A stretch of 64,000 nucleotides of DNA from Nereocystis luetkeana (Eukaryota; Sar; Phaeophyceae; Laminariales; Laminariaceae), in NCBI GenBank assembly GCA_031213475.1, contig JARUPZ010000021.1:868001-932000 (forward strand), given 5' to 3'. Below the pieces are notes generated by a model. It searched no databases, had not been told where the DNA came from, and saw nothing but the letters and a program-made list of their open reading frames with translations. Both the position numbers and the translations under genes were made by a program. This document shows positions 33,179 to 46,800 of the stretch, one piece after another (the first letter of the stretch is position 1; each line of letters opens with the position of its first letter).

Positions 33179-36100
33179 CTTGCGATTTCATTGTTGAACG
33201 GACGGCGCGTTGTACAGGGAGTGATGACACGCGCACGTAAACAAAAACAGTAAGGATCATGGTGATCAAAGAATTACAGGGTTTAGGGCAGCACCAGCAC
33301 AAGGGATAGATAACACAAAACAATAGTGGTAAAGGTTGTGCGGAGAAACAGCGCACCGCACGAGGATTACAAACTCATAATCTAAACCGTACGCAAGTAT
33401 TCGATAGGTCAATGTCCAGGACGACAGATCAAGGAGAGACCCGGTCTCGGCATCGAATCGACAATCAAAAGCTAACCTCTCCCGGGTGGAAAACGCGACG
33501 AAAAAACTACACTCTCGGAACTGAACATGAAAATCACGAGACACACCAACCCCTTCAGGCCTGTAACGAGTGCAACGGTATGTTTAGTAGGGTTCATACT
33601 CTCCATGTACCCGGGTATCTACCAAAGTGTTATCAACATAATCTTCATATACCCTGGTATATACCCGAATATTACCAATATGCTCTCCATACACCCGGGT
33701 TATCTACCCGAGTATTGCCAACGTATTCGGCTCTTGGGACTGCCACCGGGTACCCCAGAGTATAAACGCAACTGAACACACCCTAGAACCAACAACAGCA
33801 ACGACAGCAGTAACAACAGTACGTAGCACTGCGACGTTTCGTCGGGATCGTTAGCACTCCGTACAGGCAGAGCGGGTCAACTCCACAGATCCCGTCAACC
33901 GCCTATAGCCAATGGGAAGACCCCTGTCAGCTGAGCACTCCTTTTCGGCGATCTTATCACTACTACACGGGAATAGCCCATTTAGAACTGAGACCACTTT
34001 TCGGGGGCAAAGTAGAACAGATTAGACTACAGTAGAGCGTTAATCATGTTTGCTAAGTAAAAGGGTCAAGAGCATGCTGTTGTTTTCGTACAAAGTAATA
34101 CAAATAAGTCATCTGTGAGTTCGACCGATAGAACGGTTGATACTCAACTCTGAAAGCTTCATGACACACGGGGCTTGCTTTAGAAGTTGGCCAGCGTCTG
34201 GTTTCGGCATCATGAGCAACAGGGTTATTGCGGGAGTTTTGAGCTTTTTCGACGTTTCCAAGCTCGCCAAAACGCTCGAAACATCCACAGCTAACCCCCC
34301 CCCTCTCACCAAGTTTGCATTCTTTCGGCCGTCCTCTCCCTCCGGTACGTTGTACTCGTACACCCCAGCGGGGCAGAACCTTTGCTCCGGGCCGGCGTAT
34401 TTGGGGTAAGAAACCTGTCAGGGAAAAAAAACGCCGGGTGATAAGAAATACCGATAGGCAACTGCCGTGATCAATGAAACCAGTAGCGACTGCAGCACAC
34501 CAGCTCATCTATACGAGTCAATGCTCCTCAGCATGGAGTGGTATTGGACAAAAAAAAGGAGACAAACTATGCTGTGATATCGGAAAAAATCAAGAAGAGA
34601 CTCGAAATCGCAAGCTTCGCGTGCTTCTTCGATTAAAGCGTGCTACGGGGTATGTGGTACCGTCAGTCCGAAGTGTTGGGACCAAAATGTGAAATCCCCT
34701 ACGTGCGTACCGTGGCATGGCATGGCTCTACGGCCACCATCGGCGGCGGCATTGCCCCGCAGTCGGCGGAGGGGACGTGTCTAACTTTCGTCTTCCACGC
34801 GCCCATCGCAACTCTGCACACGTCGGACAGATCCTCTACAGATATATCACCTACATAGACCGTCTACATCTTAACCTGCCGTTATGATATGTTGTGCATG
34901 ATCTTTAACGTGCAGAGCTGTATCGTGCAAATCCAACCCAGGAAACTTGTCCTAAAAGCAGGCAGAATATTCGACTTCCACCCGGCAACTTGAGCTAATA
35001 ACCAATTTAGGAGTGCAGTCCTCCGTTTGGGGACAAACTACTCGGTTCCTAAGTAGTTTACCCCCAAATAGGGACTGTGGCCCTAAAAGGGTTAATAGCT
35101 AATACAGATCAGGTATATATATCTACCTGCACTGAAGGATCTAGACCATGAAGTGGGAATCATGATTCCGATGTGTGCAATTGTATTCGGTAGTACATGC
35201 CTACTGTAGACAGCTTCCATGTGAATGCTCATCGGAATGCGTTCACACTTGAGGGTATATTCTCACCGAGTAAGGCGACACACCCTGTGCACGAGACCAA
35301 CAAATTAAGTGACCCTGATCCTAACCCTGAGCCAATCAGACCCAATCAACCAACGATTCGCGTCGTATAGCCCCTTTGTCTTGAACACAGTGTCTTCTTG
35401 AACACAGCAGTGTCTGTCAACCATTTTTCTCGCATATATATTGGAAGAGCTGCTTCGACGTACGTACTGTGATTCTTTCTCAAAAATCGTATTTTGGGTG
35501 AAGTACAAAACTGCAGCGGCTGTATGTATAGGAGCTCAAGGGAAAAACAGGTGCCCCCATGCACAACACCATGACTAAATAGCGGCACCTCGGATGCAAC
35601 GCCTTCCATCCCCTTCTTGACCCTCAGGTGGGCAGGCTGGTCGTGCTCGTGCTTCACCCCGCTCAGGGCCAAGTTGCTCAGCAGGTCAAAGCTCAAGACG
35701 CCGTCGGGCTTGGGGTAGTCGATCGGCTTGCACGCCGGGTCGTCCGCAGAAAGTGTCGTTTCGGCGTCTCTTTTGCCGTTTCGGAACGACCACGGCTCTC
35801 GCCCTTTCAAGAGATGCGCCGCCAAGCCTGGGGGCGCGAAACGGTCCGGGGCGGCAGGCGACACGTGCGGGTAGCTTTACATCAAGAAAATGTCATCACA
35901 CTCGAGTTTCGGTGGTCGACAGCAGTAGCTTATTACGCTCAACTTGTTGAAGCGCAACCCAGGACTTCTACAAAGAAAATGAGCACTAAGAAAGCCAGCA
36001 GGCTGAGATTCACAGGAAAATACGAAATTCGGGTCTTGTAATACTGAAGTTAGTGCAGCCGTGCAGACCGCATCCATTCCTAAAAAACTAATCCAGCTTG

Positions 36101-39100
36101 GACCATTTTTTTTTGCATCTTATTAGGTGGCCTGTGCTGTACGTAGTCGTACAGCAGTATGTTGCACTCAACTTGTGGTGGCGTTACATCAGAGTGTATT
36201 ACACTCAACTACTGCTGATTGGACCGCAATCGGCCGCGCTGCGCACCAGGCACTTTTGAATCTATCAATACACGTATTTGAACAACTTTTGTGCTGCGGT
36301 ACGTCAGCTTGCATTTTCGTACAAGACAAGGACAAGAAGGAATTCAAACATGCTCCTTCTTCCGCACGCAGGCAATGCGGGAGGCGAGGTGGCGAAAGCA
36401 TCCTTTGTGTGGGATAGCGTATTCCGGCTGATAGTGAGCGAAACCGCTCCCGAAACAGTTGGGTAAATCAAACTTTTCCCCATTCTGATCGATAGGCCCG
36501 ACACAAGCATGCCTAGTTATCTCTACCAAATAAACCACGTTTTGTCCATTACTGCGTTCGCGGAGGCCGTAACTGCGTTTGCTGACGATCCCGTCCTCTC
36601 GCAAGAAATAGCTAGAGGTCAATTGAGGGCGCTCTGTCCCTTTTGTAACCTCAATTGACACTTCCACACCTTCGACAGATGATCTACAGATCATCGATTC
36701 CCACTTGATGACCTAGATCATTCAGGGTAGATAGATCTCTGGTTTGTATGATATGTATGACCTAGCTCATGGTGCCGGGCGGGAGCCGAATAATCTATTA
36801 ATGCATGATCTACAGCAGTAGCACATGTTTCCCGGAGCGGATCTGCACTATGCAGATCCTGCACAACCCCGCAAAACGCCAGGTGAAGACCTAGAATATC
36901 TAGATCATGATCTTGCAGAGCTGTGCACCATCCAGACGCCGGTGTTAGCTGCGCACCTGCGCGCCCGGATTTCTCGGGACAACCTCAAATGAACCACCGG
37001 TAAATACGGTATTTTCCAAACCCAGCTTGCTCGAAACGCAGAATGGTCGCGACCCCGTTTGAGGAATAAATTCTGCCACTCCGTCCGGACACGTAAGGAC
37101 CTGTTTGGTGTCTTACCATGAACAACCGAACCGTCCTTACATTTTCCTGACAGAGTGGTATGCGTTTTACTTTTGAGATAAGAATGTTGCGGTGCGGCAC
37201 GATATCATTTCATACCTGTGTAGGCGAGTCCTGGAAGCATACCCTTCGCAAACGACGCGTGGCAGTTTCGCACTTCCTTGAGCTCCTTCATCACCTGATC
37301 GCGAGGCAACCAACATCACAGCGGATCATGGTAATGAGTAGGCCTGTGAGTCGCCACGGCTTCAGCCACCAACACGTCACTAGTGGGATAAATAGTTAGC
37401 CGTTTGCCGGAGGTGCCGACTACCCGACGTTGTTGGGTTTCCAAACTTGTCGGAAGGGTTGCTGAATGCGATGTTATTTTTGGGCCGGACCCTTCGGCTA
37501 GAGAGGGCTGATTTGGCTTACTCCGCTCGCCTGACTTGAGTCGGCAAGTCGACTGGTTATCAGCTGGATTTTGCAAACCGAGTTACCGATTAGTTGTGAG
37601 TCGTAAAGTCCTGTCGAGTGGCAGCTCTAGCAATGAGGAATGAGGCGTCTGTGCGCACGATCAACCATTGCGTCGAAGAAGCTGGGCCATGTCGTGTGCG
37701 GTCTACTCCTGCCCGGAGCAGTAGTAATAGTGAATCCTGCCTGAAGCAGCTGTACTTAAGAAGTGCACAGCATCGCCACAGCAGCAACAACGGGCAAGGC
37801 GGCTTTCCTTTTAGTGTTCGTAAACTACTGAAAAAACAAAGTTGTGAGTTCTCCCGCTAGATTGATGATACTCGTCTCTGCAACTCTGCGTGGTACATAT
37901 CACCATCCCACATTACTTTTCTCAACTTTTAATGCTGCTTGATGCATCTCGTCATCTACTGCTGTAGCATGTTACTCAACTTAGCAAGCTGCGTGATACA
38001 TCTCGTGTTAATATACATATCACGCGCAGCTTGCAACTGTGAGCTTCGACGAGATGCTTCATCTCACAGCTGGTGTTTTTTGTTCATGTGTACCGTACAT
38101 CACGCGAGCGCAGCCGTCGGATTCTCACCCAAGAGTCGTCCATGCGCTTCTGAAAGTCCGACTCCAGCGCGCCTTCTGAGGTGTCCACAGCACCGCTCTC
38201 GGCCACAGAAGAGGCGTCGCTCGCCTGCGCACCAGCACACCACCACGACAGCGCAGCAGCACGACAGCGCAGAACCACGACAGCGTGACAGCACGGCAGC
38301 ACAAGGGCCGATACAAGCGCAGGGGTGAGAGCGCGGCGGGATAAATTGCGCGTCAAGCACGGAGCAGTTACACCAATGTATAAAACGAAATTTCCTGATT
38401 TATTGTCGTACGCACGAAAGCCTGTGCGAGCGTGGGGATGAGAACGCAACGAGGCGTATTGCCCTTCAAGCATACAGTAGTGTACACGAATAAAAAAAAA
38501 CAATACTTCTCAAGCATGGCGATACAATGCGCAGCATTATTTTTCCCTCTAAGGTGCACAGCAGTTACACAATTACACCCACAAAACATCCTATTAATAT
38601 ACCAGGTATACTTTTCCGTGCCAGGTAAGGTCTTTGCCGCACGGCCATCGCTGTACGGCCGTGGCCGTTACACGAGCACCCCCTCGATGCACCACGGGCA
38701 GACAGAGAGCAATAGCGGTTACCGGACGCCCCAACCCTGACCCCGACCACCTGGGAAAGCTCTATAACCTTGACCCTAATCACGAGGACCATATCCCACA
38801 CTATAAACAAACACATAAAGGCCAAAAACGACCTTGAGATGCCCAACAATATCGGTCTCCTACATACCAGTGTGGCCTCTGCCGGGAATATAATGGTTTT
38901 TTGGAGTCTGATATTAACATCAAACGGAGCTTATTTTCTCGGCCCGAGTGGAACATTTTTCGCCACGCTGCGCAAGGCGGCGTTTTTAGTCTCGCTGGCC
39001 TGCAAAGATCGAAAGATGTTTCCAACGCGAGCATCCCCGACTTAAAAAACAAACCGAACCACACCACATCGAACCAAACCAGACCAAACCAAACCACACC

Positions 39101-40792
39101 AAACCACACCAAACCGAACCAAACCAAACCGAGTAAACTGAACCAAACACAACCACACCAAACCGAACCGAACCAAATCAAACCAAACCAAACCAAACCA
39201 AACCGAGCCGAGCCGAACCGAACCGAACCGAACCGAACCGAACCGAACCGAACCGAACCGAACCGAACCGAACCGAACCGAACCGAACCGAACCGAACCG
39301 AACCGAACCAAACCGACACCAAACCGACACCAAACCAAACAAAACCCAACCAGACCGACACCAAACCGACACCAACAAGACAAGTCAAGCTGCCCGACAG
39401 CAGTTTCGCTGACCTGCAGGAGATCAAAAGAAGCCTCGGCTGCCAGCATCCCCGACTAGAAACCGAACCAAACCAACCCACACCCAAACCAAACCCGAAC
39501 CAAACCCACACCCAGCTAATCCCAAACACAACCAATTCCAAACCCGTACCACGACAGCAGTGATATATCTATCTGTCCCCGAATATAAGGGCCATGTGGA
39601 CCAAGTATCAACTACAGTCGGTGATTACGTTTGGGGACACAGCGGAATATCATCACGCTGCTGCTCAAGACAGCAGCAGCAGCAGCAGCAGTCACGCTGA
39701 CCTGCAGGAGATCGAACCACGCCTCCGCCGCGAGCATCCCTGAGTTTGAAACTAAACCAAACGAGAACAAGACAAAACTCAAACCAAACCAGTCCCACGG
39801 ACCAGTGACGCATACACAAGACAGCAGCAGTGAGTGGCAGTCTCGCTGACCTGCAGGAGATCAAAAGACGCCTCCGCCGCGAGCATCCCGGACTTGATGG
39901 CCGTGTGGGCCCCCTTGATCTTCACCGCGTTCAGGAACCCCGCCGCGCAGCCCAGCAGCGCGCCTCCGGGAAACGTGAGCTTCGGCAAAGCATGATACCC
40001 CCCCTCGTTAAGGGACCTCGCTCCGTAGGCAATGCACTCCCCCCCTTCCAGCTGTTCGGCCACCTGGGGGTGGTGCTTATATCTCTGGAACTCCTTGTAC
40101 CTGTGGATGCGGGGTGAGATGTGTGAGGTGGACGTGTCAAGACGGCAAGTACGCACGGGGGGGGGGGGGGCACGGAACCGTCAGCGAAACTGTCGCCAGG
40201 GCTGTTTTGTTTTTTTTAACGCACTTTTTGCAAGCGTCATGCTTGTTACCTCTGGAAAACCCCTCACAAAGGCAGTATACTTTCGCATAGTGCTTACCAG
40301 GTACGCGTCAAGGCGGCGAGGACGCGGGGGTGGGCGCACGGGGCTATCAGTGAAACTGTCGCCGGAGATGTTTGTTTGTTTTACAGTTTTATACTTTCGA
40401 GGGTGCGAGGTGGCGAGGTGTGCTTGCCCATACCACTGGAACTCCTAGTGTCTGAAAGCGCGGGGTGCGGGGTGAACGCGTCAAGACTGCGATGACGCGA
40501 GGGCGGGCGCGTGGGACTGTCGGCGAAGACGTCGCTCGATGTTTGTTCGGTGATACGGTTTCACCTTTTCGAAGCGTTCCAAGGGAAAAAGTAGTGCAGG
40601 GCCCGGGACTGCTCAAGTGCAGGCAAGGTCCGTGCTGCCATAAGTATTGGATATCGAATCGAAAGCTTCCGAGATATCGGATTGTCGAACCTTCCATACA
40701 TCGTGTCGAACGTGCTTTGCCCTCCGTCCTCTGGTATCAAAGTATTTTATGCTGCTACAGAACGAAATGTTTCACACGTCCGACAGATCACG

Positions 40793-40824
<32 letters not shown>

Positions 40825-43800
40825 GCTGCAGATAAACTAGATCTTTAACCTGCCGTTGAGCGATGCGGCGCAGGATATGTACAGCACAGATCCAACCCAG
40901 GAAAACATGCCCTAGATCATGCAGATTGTACGTCTCCCACCCAGCAACACGAGCTAGATGGATCCGATGATCTGCCCAGATCTATCCCATGAGTGAAATG
41001 TTTCATATTTCGATGCATCGACTATTAATACCATCGAACCACCGTGTATTAATCGGCATCGTATCGAATTTTCTTCTCCTTCGATATCCATCACTACAGC
41101 AGTAGTCCGCGCACTGCACACTGCACCCCAGAAAGTGCTCGCTCTTGTTCTACTGGAAGGTGAATGCTCCTACGGGCATCGCACGGAATGATTGCGCGAA
41201 CGTTGTGCAATGGGATGCTCCTTATATACCGACATCTCACTGGATGGTCCTGCGCACCGATATGTCTTCTATGTTTTCCATCCCATCTACTTGAAATTAT
41301 TATATTTTCCCTACTTCTACATGCCGCCCCCCTGTCGTAACTCAGAGAAACCATCGAACATTGATCACATAGTGGGCATGCCTCCCCCCCTCCCCACCAC
41401 GGCGGTGCATGCATTGACTTGCATCGCGGGAAGAGTTCAGCACATTACACAGGATGACCCCACCGACGGGGGACGGGATACTTCCACTGGCACCGCACGA
41501 GATAATGTCACCAGCAAGGGATGCCTCCACCGACATTGGACGGGATTCTCCTACAGCAGTACGCATGGACTCACGGGTTAAGGTGAGGGTTCTCGTAGTC
41601 CAGTCCAATCACCAGGCCGACCAGAATCAGGTCCGGCTCCTGGTGGTACAAGAATGAGCCACCGTACGTCTTGGACATCGGCCCGGACTGCAGAGGCCAC
41701 CCCAGTGTGTGCTGCACCAGTCTTGCGGGAGCAAAATAAAACCACAGGCACAGGAGAGGCGTTAGCGGGAGATCCAGGCGGCGTCGGGGTTGAATCCCAT
41801 CTTAAACACCGAAAGGGTCGTTCAACCATGCAGCTGACCCCCGGGAAGAGGGGCGGGGAGGGGATTTTTCCCCACTCCAACCCAATCCAACCCAACCGAA
41901 CCCAACCCAACCCAACGCAACCCAGCCCAACCCGACCCAACCGAACGCAGTCTAACCCAGCGACAACGACAACGACACCCGTGAGCCCTTCCCCCCCTAT
42001 TTTATATAGGTTGGGTTGGCGTCGGTTGGCAGCGACACTGTAAAACATGCCGCTCACTACGTGAGCTAGACAACCAGGGTACCGTTTTATTTTTTTTTGG
42101 CGGTCGCCCACAGCTGGTTGTCGAGTTAGATCATTTGTGCGAGGTAAAGAGCCTTTACTCCGCACAAGTGGGAATGATCGTATCACGTAGCGTTCAAGAT
42201 AAGGCACCCAAGAGGCAGTTACATAGACATAGTACTCCCATTGCTGTCTCTGGAATTGCCTACACCGGGTTTAAGTTAACTCATTGAAGCTCTCATCCAT
42301 ATGCAAGTCTGCCTCACAAGCGGTTCTGAGTAGGATGCAGCTCACCCTTCATGCGACTCGCCGGACTCCTCACGGCGCTTCGCGCTTGGTGCAAGCAATG
42401 TCTGCCTGGTCGGTGAAAACCCGACATGCTCCGTCCCGGCATTGCAGGGATGCGAGAGTCTATGGTCATACGACTACGGCCATGCATGAAATCGAGTACA
42501 TCTCTCCTATCGAGTACCCCCCCCCCCCCCTCGGTGCACTGCATCTCTCGCTCACCCAGGCTTGCATTTCTCCGGAGGTACTCGCCACACCTCCTTGAGG
42601 CCGAGGCCGTACGACTGCTCGTCCTTGCCCTCGCGAAGGTTGAACTTCGAAATCACTGTCTGCATGCCATGCGCGTGGGTGTGGGTGTGTACGGTGATCA
42701 GGGGACATCCTGGGTATATCCCCGGGTTTCCTATCAATAGTAGATCAGGATAATATTACGGGGTAACAGGCCATGGTTCCTTACCCCCACGAAGGTTGGA
42801 CTAGACATTACCTCGTACATGCCATGCCATAACCGTTAGCGCGCGTGTGCGTGTGTGTGGAGCAAAGATGATGCGATGGTTGACGGCGCTTCTTGCCCCT
42901 TGGCGAACAGCCATCAAGGACAGCCGGCGAGGAACTCACCACACTAAATATGGTGCATTACGTCTAAACCCGCCTTGACGGGTCAGGCCTAGACCGGTTG
43001 ACGGCATTCTTGCCCCTTGGCGGAAAACCGTCAAGGAACTCCCCACACTATTACTAGTATAACAAGTCTAAAGAGGCCTTGACCGGTCAAAATCACAATT
43101 AGACTGTCAAGAGTCATAGACTTACTTACGGATACTTTTTTTTCTCAGCGCGCTCGGCACATCCCTGGCCTCTCAGAGCTCCGACTTGAGAAACGCCTCC
43201 TCCTGTTACTCGCGGAAGGTTCCAGCCTTTTCTCGCTTTCTTCATTTTCTTCGTTTTGTTTCATTTTTTCGAACATCACACCCAGCTCAGCTCAGCCCAC
43301 TAAATCCAGCATAAAATATCCCACACCGTTCTCAAGTTTTTTCAAACTGACGAAAAAATGACAAGATATGAACCTTCAACATTGTGGTCAGAATCGAAAA
43401 GCAGTCAAAAGTGAGAGAGGTAGCCGCTCCCACACTAGACTCACTATAAAAATCGGGAAAACAATTTAGTAAAACAAAGTAAAACAGGTTTTCGGAACTC
43501 GAATCGGAATCGAAAGGTAGCCAAACCTGAGAGAGATAGTCCCTACCACACTTACTTCAAGATATCTGGTATCATACGAAGTACGAAGTGACACGTAGTA
43601 TATAAAAAATGGCACAAATCACACTCAACCCAGCGCAGCGCAGCGCTAGCTTTTGTAAATACCAAACATCCTACGAAGTACTACTGTAAGTACCCATGGA
43701 ATCTAAAGAAAGGCACATCCAGCTCAGCTTAGCTCACGTAGCAGCGCAGCGCAGCACAGTGCAGCGCCGTGCTGTGTTTTCTCTTTCGTGCATATCAAAA

Positions 43801-46800
43801 GAAGTATGTACAGTACGTACATACATGCACGCGGCGTCGGGGTTGTTCTTTGGAGCACGGAGCTCTTGACATCTGCAAGTCGCCTGTTAGCAGCTACAAT
43901 AAACTTTTGAACCATCTTAACCGTTATGTTCTTCTCTGTCTCTAGATACCCCTCTACATTCACCTCGATTTAAACCTCAACGAATAGTGTTGGGTTCGAG
44001 CTGAGCGACATGTAGTTCGGTTTCGGCCTGTTACGACGTCGCTCACGATTCATAGATGATGCGATCGTTGACGGCACTCGTGTCCCTTGACGGACATCCA
44101 TCAAGAAACTTCCCGCACTAAAATCAGCATATCAAGCATAACTTTGACGGATCAAAACTAGACCGCCAACCGGCATCTTTGGCGTGAAGTGATCGTTTGG
44201 GGGCGTCCTACAGCAGGTACATTCCCGGGTTTCCTACGGTAGGTGGGCATTATTAACATGATGGGTAACGGACAAGTCTGCTCTAGAAAATCGCACCCAG
44301 CCATAGCGCTTGCGTGCGTGGTGAGACCGAACACAACAGGTCTGATATAGATGGCGACAAAATATGGGGAAGGAGGATGACAGCTGAGGGTTCAAATCAA
44401 GTCCTGCGCTGTATGAGCATGAAAGTGTAAAATAAGTGAATTACAACATGCTACCGACTGCTGGGTCACGTCGCACGCACACAAAAACATAGAAAACAAA
44501 CGTGTGTGCAAGTGTACAGCAGCACCTACGAGTCGTCAGCACAAGCAGCTTCAGGTTCATTCCGGGACAGAAAATATCAAGAGTTTCCTTGCGCGCTAGT
44601 TGCCGGCATGCTGCAAGGCCATTGCCATGGGGACAAAGGGTAGCGTAGAGATAGAGGAGCGGCTTCATAGTATCCACTTCCGCTCGCTCTATAATATCTG
44701 ACAGTAGTGGAGGGTCAGAGTTTGATGTATAAAAACAAATAAATAGCAAAAACCGCTGTGATATCGAGGATTTCGTCAAAAACTCGTATTTGCAAGCTGT
44801 GTATGATACTTGGTTCGGTACATGTATTACCTGCCCCTGTTTCCTACCAAAACAAGGCCTCCCAAGCAATACCTCACCCCTTCCCGTTTATATAATCCCT
44901 ACAATGGTAGGGCTGTGAGTTAGCTGAATATAAGTAAATAGTCGTCAACTAAGTTCTTAGTTGGCTATGTGTTACAGTTAGTTGCATGCGACTGGCGCGT
45001 TTGGGGCGCGAAGTGCTTTCGGCCTTAAACAAAAGACTCAGGTCAGTTATTAATAGTCGGCTTGGTTCGCCACGAAACTACGTCGTAACTCAGCAGAGCT
45101 TACTACTTCTTCGAAGTTTGGTCTGATTGGCTCAGGGTTAGGGTCAGGGTCAGGGTTGCCCTGGTTGGCTTACGTAGGGTTAGAGTTGCTCTGATTGGCT
45201 TAGGGTTAGAGTTGCTCTGATTGGCCTAAAGGTAGGGTGAGGGCTAGGGTCAGTTCTGTTGGTCTCGTACACAGTGTGTGCCAACCATTTCCTCTAAAAA
45301 AGTGGTAGGCAACCCTATGGTAACTAGCCACCGAGTTCAGCTAAAACATATCACTCGCAGCCCTAATTCCTACCTGGTATGGTTTTACCGGGCTTCCAGA
45401 GTAATACGATAACACTCGCACGCATGCCAGTACGCACCTCGGAGCAAGACCCCCGCGCACCCTCCGCAAACAGCGTCTGCCTGGCCCGTATCTCTATCCC
45501 GCGTTCGAACGTCCCCTTTCTGCTGCCGTCCTTGGCGATGCCGACGTCTCCCGTGGCGACGCCAACGACGCCTCCCTGGTCAATCGATATTCAACGTATC
45601 GGATGTCGGTAAGAGGATAACTATCGATGATTGATATATCAACAATGGGATAGACGGATGTATCGACGATCGAGGATATGTCGATAGGCTATCGATTGAT
45701 CTGTGTACCGATGAATCGATAGATCGATGGTCATGCGTAAGTCGATAAGTTATCGATATATCGATACTCGTAGTTTGTACCGATGATTTGATAGATGGAT
45801 GTTCCTTTGCGGCTCCCGCTCTGGCCGATGCGGACGCCAACGACGCCTCCTTGATCGACTAATATTCAATATTTCGGAATATCGGTAATGCCGGTAAAAC
45901 TATAGTTATCGATCATCGGTTTATCGATGATTCGAGAGATGGGTCGATCGCCGTGGCGACGCCTACAATGCCTACCTGATCAATTGGTATTCAATATATC
46001 GGAATACAGATATACCAGGTGTCGCTTCAACGATAGCTATCGATAATCAGTACCAGGTATATATATATATATATATATCCATCATTCGATAGATGGATCG
46101 ATGGATGGTCAAAAGGGTGTATCGATAAGTTATACAGCGCCGATGCCAACCGACGCCAACCCAGCCTATTTATAATGCACCTGGTGCCTGGTAGTCCAGC
46201 CACCATTCCCACAGCTCCACGAATCCTAAAGCCCAGGCAGAACATTTTCCCCAAAAGTTCGATATTCACATCGTACTGAATTGTTTCGGGGTGGTCACTT
46301 ATTTTCAGAAATCATGAAATATATTGCCAGAAAGCTCTGCTTCAGACGGATCGGACAATCGTTTCAGATACTTTGTTTTCATCGTTGCGTCGGAGTAATT
46401 CGTTTTTCCGACAAAACTTGGTTAAGATTTGAGGTCGACAGAGTTATCATCTTTTCGTTTTTATACCGGTTTTGAACGTATCGCCTCCAGGGGCAAATTC
46501 CTGGAACTAAGATTTTATTCATGTACGTATTGTGAAGCGAGATTTAGGCGAAAACCCCACTTTTCCCGTTTCCAGCTGTGGAGATTATAGCGCAAAGCCT
46601 GCGCGATAGATGTAAAAAAAACTCCTCGGATTCGGATCAATTGGACCTGGACACTGGATCGCATTTTTTTTCTTCTTTCGAAAATAAATCTGTGGGCCGA
46701 GAAAAGCCTTTTCACGAATCTTCATAGTGTATATGACCCGTATATTATCATATATGAACAGAGCATTGTGGGTATGCATATACTACGTTATTTTACTTAC

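Noticed and set aside
34690-34800. Open minus-strand segment considered as an extra ETFDH exon between exons 11 and 12
   Set aside because: Exons 11 and 12 join directly in phase and match the family without it.
38801-39563. Long frames on both strands (about 220-246 codons)
   Set aside because: Produced by AACCG repeats whose 15-base period avoids stops; the Asn/Pro/Glu and Val/Trp/Phe repeats are artefacts.
42780-42880. Possible border copy for ETFDH exon 6 acceptor
   Set aside because: Only a (CA)n-like stretch and catgccatg match, which is too little to separate from simple sequence.
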